From: UBA967 sp044375555
Lineage (GTDB): Bacteria > Verrucomicrobiota > Verrucomicrobiia > Chthoniobacterales > Terrimicrobiaceae
Reading direction: 5' to 3'
Length of the DNA: 64,000 bases
Assembly: GCA_044375555.1 (NCBI GenBank)
Contig: JBILML010000005.1
Location: 1 to 64,000, forward strand
Shown: one piece after another, positions 60,630 through 64,000 of the stretch
How positions within the stretch are numbered: position 1 is the stretch's first letter
How the letters are laid out: each line of letters starts with the position of its first letter
The notes under the pieces: generated by a model
The model's input: only the letters and a program-made list of their open reading frames with translations
Database searches by the model: none
What the model was told of the DNA's origin: nothing
Position numbers and translations under genes: made by a program

Positions 60630-62477
60630 CTACTCCACCGTGACGCTCTTCGCTAGGTTGCGGGGTTTATCCACATCGCAGCCGAGTTCGTTGGCGATGT
60701 GGTAGGCGAGCATTTGGAGGGGGATTGCGCTGAGGATCGGTGAGAGGTAGACGGGCGCGTCGGGGATGAGGATCACCTCGTCGCAGACTTTGCGCAGGGA
60801 GGTGTCGCCCTCGGTGCCGATGGCGATGACTGGGCCTTTGCGGGCTTTGACTTCCTCGATGTTGCTGAGGTTTTTTTCGAATACGGCATCCTGTGGCGCG
60901 ATGAAAACGGATGGCGTTTCCTCGGTAACGAGCGCGATGACGCCGTGTTTGAGTTCCGCACTGGGGTAGCCGGAGGCGGAGATGTAGCTGATTTCCTTGA
61001 GCTTCAGCGCACCCTCGAGGGCGACCGGGTAATGAGCTTGGCGGCCCATGAAGAGGAAGTTTTGCGCCCGGGCGTATTTCTTTGCGATCGCGGCGACCTG
61101 GGTTTCGAGTTCCAAGGTGCGCGCCACGAGGTCGGGGAGCTTTTCCATTTCCGCGATGATGTCGCGGCCGTCGCTGTGCGAGAGGTGGCGGATGCGGCCG
61201 AGGAGCAGGCCGAGCAGGGCGAAGATCGTGAGTTGGGAGGTGAAGGATTTCGTGGCGGCAACGCCGATCTCGGGGCCGGCGTGCATGTAGACGCCGCCGT
61301 CGCTCTCGCGGGCGATTGTGCTCGCGACATTGTTGCAAATGCCGAGCGTGCGGTGGCCTTTTCGTTGACTCTCGCGCAGGGCGGCGAGGGTGTCAGCGGT
61401 CTCGCCGCTCTGGCTGATGACGAACACCAGCGTGTCGCGATCGAGCGGGATGTTACGGTAGCGAAATTCGCTGGCGAACTCGCATTCCACGGGAATGTGC
61501 GAGAGGGATTCGATGAGGTATTCGCCGACGAGCGCTGAGTGGAGCGCGGTGCCGCAGCCTGTAAGAATCACGCGGTCGACAGCGCGGAGTTCAGCATTGG
61601 TCATGTTGAGGCCGCCGAGTTTCGCTGTGGCTTCCTCGATCGAAAGACGGCCGCGCATGGCGTCGCGAACGCTGTTCGGTTGCTCGTGGATTTCCTTGAG
61701 CATGTAGTGCGGGAATTTTCCCTTATCCACCGACTCGGCAGTGAACTCGACCTTGCTGACCTGAAAGTCCGCACCGGTTCCCGAAACCGTCGAGATCTCG
61801 AATCCCTCAGCCTGGATGGCAACGATCTCGTAGTCGTTTAAATAAACCACTTCGCGGGTGTGGGCGACGATCGCGCTCACATCGCTGGCCAGGAAATGCT
61901 CGTGTTTTCCGATGCCGAGAACGAGTGGACTTCCCCGCCGGGCGCCAACGATTAAACCCGGAACCTCGGCGTGGATGACGGAAATTCCGTAGGTGCCGAT
62001 CACCTGTCGCAGGGCGTGTCGCAGGGCTTCAATGAGCGCGGCGCCATCACGGGAGGTGGAGCGGTCGAATGCCTCGCCGACGAGATGGGCCAAAACCTCG
62101 GTGTCCGTTTGGGAGTGGAAAATATGCCCTCGCTCCTGGAGTTGTTCGCGGAGGGTTTGGTAATTCTCGATGACTCCGTTGTGAACGAGATGGAGCTTCC
62201 CGGACTGATCCGCGTGCGGGTGGGCATTGTCGCGCGTTACCGCACCGTGTGTCGCCCACCGGGTGTGGCTGATGCCGGCTTGGCCGCGAATAGGAAAATT
62301 TTCGATTTCCGTGGCGAGATTCGCGATGCGGCCGACGGCTTTTCGCACCTCGATGCCGCCGGGGTTCAGGAGTGCCAAACCAGCCGAATCATAGCCTCGG
62401 TATTCGAGGCGGCGAAGTCCGTCTAGCAAGACGGGAAGGGCATCCGAGGGGCCGATATAGGCGACGATTCCACACAT
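60630..62477 (-). CDS. glmS: Glutamine-fructose-6-phosphate aminotransferase
   Basis: GlmS makes glucosamine-6-phosphate for peptidoglycan and lipopolysaccharide. The 615-residue protein has the N-terminal glutaminase (Cys2 in MCGIVAYIG, HTRWATHGAV) and two SIS isomerase domains (VILTGCGTALHSALVGEYL, VFVISQSGETADTLAAL, FMGRQAHYPVALEGALKLKEISY, and the C-terminal NLAKSVTVE). The leader is very short because glgC starts 48 bases away divergently, so there is no room for a glmS ribozyme. Confidence 0.97.
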   Translation of the reverse strand: MCGIVAYIGPSDALPVLLDGLRRLEYRGYDSAGLALLNPGGIEVRKAVGRIANLATEIENFPIRGQAGISHTRWATHGAVTRDNAHPHADQSGKLHLVHNGVIENYQTLREQLQERGHIFHSQTDTEVLAHLVGEAFDRSTSRDGAALIEALRHALRQVIGTYGISVIHAEVPGLIVGARRGSPLVLGIGKHEHFLASDVSAIVAHTREVVYLNDYEIVAIQAEGFEISTVSGTGADFQVSKVEFTAESVDKGKFPHYMLKEIHEQPNSVRDAMRGRLSIEEATAKLGGLNMTNAELRAVDRVILTGCGTALHSALVGEYLIESLSHIPVECEFASEFRYRNIPLDRDTLVFVISQSGETADTLAALRESQRKGHRTLGICNNVASTIARESDGGVYMHAGPEIGVAATKSFTSQLTIFALLGLLLGRIRHLSHSDGRDIIAEMEKLPDLVARTLELETQVAAIAKKYARAQNFLFMGRQAHYPVALEGALKLKEISYISASGYPSAELKHGVIALVTEETPSVFIAPQDAVFEKNLSNIEEVKARKGPVIAIGTEGDTSLRKVCDEVILIPDAPVYLSPILSAIPLQMLAYHIANELGCDVDKPRNLAKSVTVE

Positions 62478-62525
62478 GAAACGAGCGTGACAATTCCCGC
62501 CCCTCCGAGCAAGCTCCGATCCACT

Positions 62526-63821
62526 ATGACTGTTCAGCCCTCCTCCTCATTCAAGTCCGGAACCTTGGCAATCATCATGGGCGGCGGTGCCGGCACCCGC
62601 CTCTTTCCCCTCACCAAGGAACGCTCGAAGCCGGCCGTGCCGCTCGGCGGAAAATACCGGCTCGTCGATATCCCGATCAGCAACTGCCTGAACTCCGGCC
62701 TGCGCGGAATTTACATCCTCACTCAGTTCAATAGCCAGTCCCTCCACAGCCATGTCAACGAGGCCTACAAGTTTGACCACTTCACGCCGAGCTTCGTGGA
62801 AATTCTCGCCGCGCAGCAGACACCGGAGGGCTCGCGTTGGTATCAAGGCACCGCCGATGCCGTTCGGCAAAATCTCCGCTATTTCCTCGAGCACCCCTGC
62901 CAGCATTTCATCATCCTGAGTGGCGATCAGCTTTACAGCATGGACTACCGCGAGATGCTGAAGCAGCACATCGAGAACAAGGCCGACATCACGATCGGCA
63001 CGATCCCGGTCGAGCGCGAGCCAGCGCGAGGATTTGGGATCATGGTTACCGATTCCGAGCGTCGCATCCGGAAGTTTGTGGAGAAACCCAAGGAGGATGC
63101 CGTGCTCGATACGCTCCGGATTCCCTCAGACCTTCTCCGCGCGATCGGCCAGCCAGAGGATGCCGACCTCTACCAAGCCTCGATGGGCATCTACATTTTC
63201 AACCGCGATGTCCTCGTCTCCTGCCTCGACAACGACATGGTGGACTTCGGAAAAAACATCATCCCGACCGCGATCAGCCAGCACAAGGTGATGGCGTATA
63301 TTTTCCAAGGTTACTGGGAGGACATTGGAACGATCGATGCGTTCTTCCACGCCAATCTCGAAATGGCGGATAGCAACCCTCGCTTCAGCTTCTACTCGCC
63401 CGGCAGCAATGTTTACACCGTCCCGCTTTGCCTCCCTGCCAGCGTGGTTGGAGCCGTCCGTATGGACCGTGCGATGATCTCCGATGGTTGCATCATCGGC
63501 GATGTGGAGTTGGAGCGTTGCGTCGTTGGCACCCGCAGCATCATCCAATCCGGCACCCGCCTCAAAAATGTGGTGATGATGGGAGCCGACCTCTACGAAA
63601 AAGAAAATCTCCGCCCCGTCTCCGGCGTTCCACCAATCGGCGTCGGCCGCGATTGCCACATCGAGGATGCGATCATCGACAAAAACGCCCGCATCGGAAG
63701 CGGCGTCGTCATTTCCTCCAAGAAAAACTCCCCCAATGCTGATGGCGACGGCTATTACATCCGCGATGGAATCGTCGTGATCCCGAAAAACAGCGTGATC
63801 CCCGACGGCACCCGTATCTAA
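62526..63821 (+). CDS. glgC: Glucose-1-phosphate adenylyltransferase
   Basis: GlgC makes ADP-glucose for glycogen. The 431-residue product has IIMGGGAGTRLFPLTKERSKPAVPLGGKYRLVDIPISNC, WYQGTADAVRQNL, LSGDQLYSMDY, GFGIMVTDSE and GYWEDIGTIDAF, then a left-handed beta-helix. The start is taken at MTVQPSSS; an upstream ATG (62487) is possible. It is divergent from glmS. It follows bacterial and plant-type GlgC. Confidence 0.95.
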   Translation: MTVQPSSSFKSGTLAIIMGGGAGTRLFPLTKERSKPAVPLGGKYRLVDIPISNCLNSGLRGIYILTQFNSQSLHSHVNEAYKFDHFTPSFVEILAAQQTPEGSRWYQGTADAVRQNLRYFLEHPCQHFIILSGDQLYSMDYREMLKQHIENKADITIGTIPVEREPARGFGIMVTDSERRIRKFVEKPKEDAVLDTLRIPSDLLRAIGQPEDADLYQASMGIYIFNRDVLVSCLDNDMVDFGKNIIPTAISQHKVMAYIFQGYWEDIGTIDAFFHANLEMADSNPRFSFYSPGSNVYTVPLCLPASVVGAVRMDRAMISDGCIIGDVELERCVVGTRSIIQSGTRLKNVVMMGADLYEKENLRPVSGVPPIGVGRDCHIEDAIIDKNARIGSGVVISSKKNSPNADGDGYYIRDGIVVIPKNSVIPDGTRI

Positions 63822-63831
63822 ATCCGCCGAC

Positions 63832-64000
63832 ATGAAATTCGCATCCCGCCTCGCCTTTTTAATTCTTCCGCTGCTTCTCGCGGGTTGCTGGTTTCAAAAT
63901 CCGCTCACCCCGAAAGGATCCGAAAATCTCAACACCTGGCTCCTCGGCGAGTGGCAGCACAAAGATAAGAATGGCGCGGTCTCCCGTGCGCTGGTGACGC
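63832..64000 (+). CDS. Lipoprotein, cut by the window end
   Basis: The first 56 codons of a gene that runs past the window. The product begins with a signal peptide MKFASRLAFLILPLLLAGC, with lipobox LAGC at Cys19, so it is probably a lipoprotein. The mature part begins WFQNPLTPKGSENLNTWLLGEW and no family is recognised. It starts 10 bases after glgC, so it is likely co-transcribed. Confidence 0.75.
   Translation, partial: MKFASRLAFLILPLLLAGCWFQNPLTPKGSENLNTWLLGEWQHKDKNGAVSRALVT

Noticed and set aside
62478..62525. glmS ribozyme or riboswitch upstream of glmS
   Set aside because: The leader is far too short before the divergent glgC gene and no ribozyme core is visible.

Overview
The window is a dense, GC-rich chromosomal segment made mostly of housekeeping genes. 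Several features point to a member of the Verrucomicrobiota: an enolase / class I DhnA-type aldolase / GlgC central metabolism, an rpmH-rnpA-yidD-yidC-jag block with overlapping genes, an mreBCD-mrdA-rng block, infC beginning with ATT, and an alpha-E/ATP-grasp pair. This assignment is inferred from protein style and gene order; no 16S gene is present. I see no prophage, integrase, complete insertion sequence or CRISPR array.

Layout. 1-2.9 kb: a palindromic repeat and a CACAGAG-type repeat, a small zinc-ribbon gene, eno with a terminator, and a VapBC-type toxin-antitoxin pair. 3-8.5 kb: tRNA-Pro(GGG), the 2-oxoglutarate dehydrogenase genes sucA-sucB (minus strand), and divergent pyk. 8.5-12.4 kb: lnt-purS-purQ in one overlapping minus-strand chain, a secreted double-psi-barrel-like protein, and a DUF2237 protein. 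12.5-15.5 kb: rpmH-rnpA-yidD-yidC-jag, each gene overlapping or abutting the next. 15.6-21.3 kb: a DUF2256 mini-protein coupled to a photolyase/cryptochrome, a TerC family protein, a DedA protein, an FAD oxidoreductase and class I fructose-bisphosphate aldolase. 21.5-31.9 kb: a plus-strand run with a GNAT protein, circularly permuted ATP-grasp, alpha-E protein, squalene/phytoene synthase-like protein, speA, gcvT, gcvH and gcvP. 32-34.6 kb: a complete SsuABC/TauABC-like ABC importer. 34.7-39.2 kb: aspS, hisS, metX and the first 26 codons of a vanished metY. 39.2-41.3 kb: an isolated 675-residue cysteine-cluster protein of unknown function. 41.4-44.6 kb: the str operon rpsL-rpsG-fusA. 44.7-51.2 kb: mreB-mreC-mreD-mrdA-rng. 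51.4-58 kb: leuB, a DUF4410 lipoprotein, infC-HAD, and a DUF2334 deacetylase followed by a PHP-glycosyltransferase fusion. 58-64 kb: ftsH, a ParDE/RelBE-like pair, glmS, glgC, and a lipoprotein cut by the window end.

How the genes fit together. Glycolysis and the TCA cycle (eno, pyk, fba, sucAB), glycogen precursor synthesis (glgC), hexosamine supply for the wall (glmS), rod-shape wall growth (mre/mrdA), lipoprotein maturation (lnt), membrane insertion (yidC/yidD) and translation (rpmH, rpsL, rpsG, fusA, infC, aspS, hisS) dominate. Start/stop overlaps of the ATGA type occur at many junctions, so translational coupling is a general habit of this genome.

The most unusual observations are a 76-bp double-hairpin repeat carried in frame inside gcvT; the metY remnant just before metX; an apparent terC fragment after gcvP; a SucB with no recognisable peripheral-subunit-binding domain; an rng reading frame that stays open upstream without any start codon; and the PHP-GT4 fusion. 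I found no clear-cut new multi-gene defence or biosynthetic system. The best candidates for undescribed biology are the 675-residue protein at 39.2 kb and the ATP-grasp/alpha-E/isoprenoid-synthase operon.
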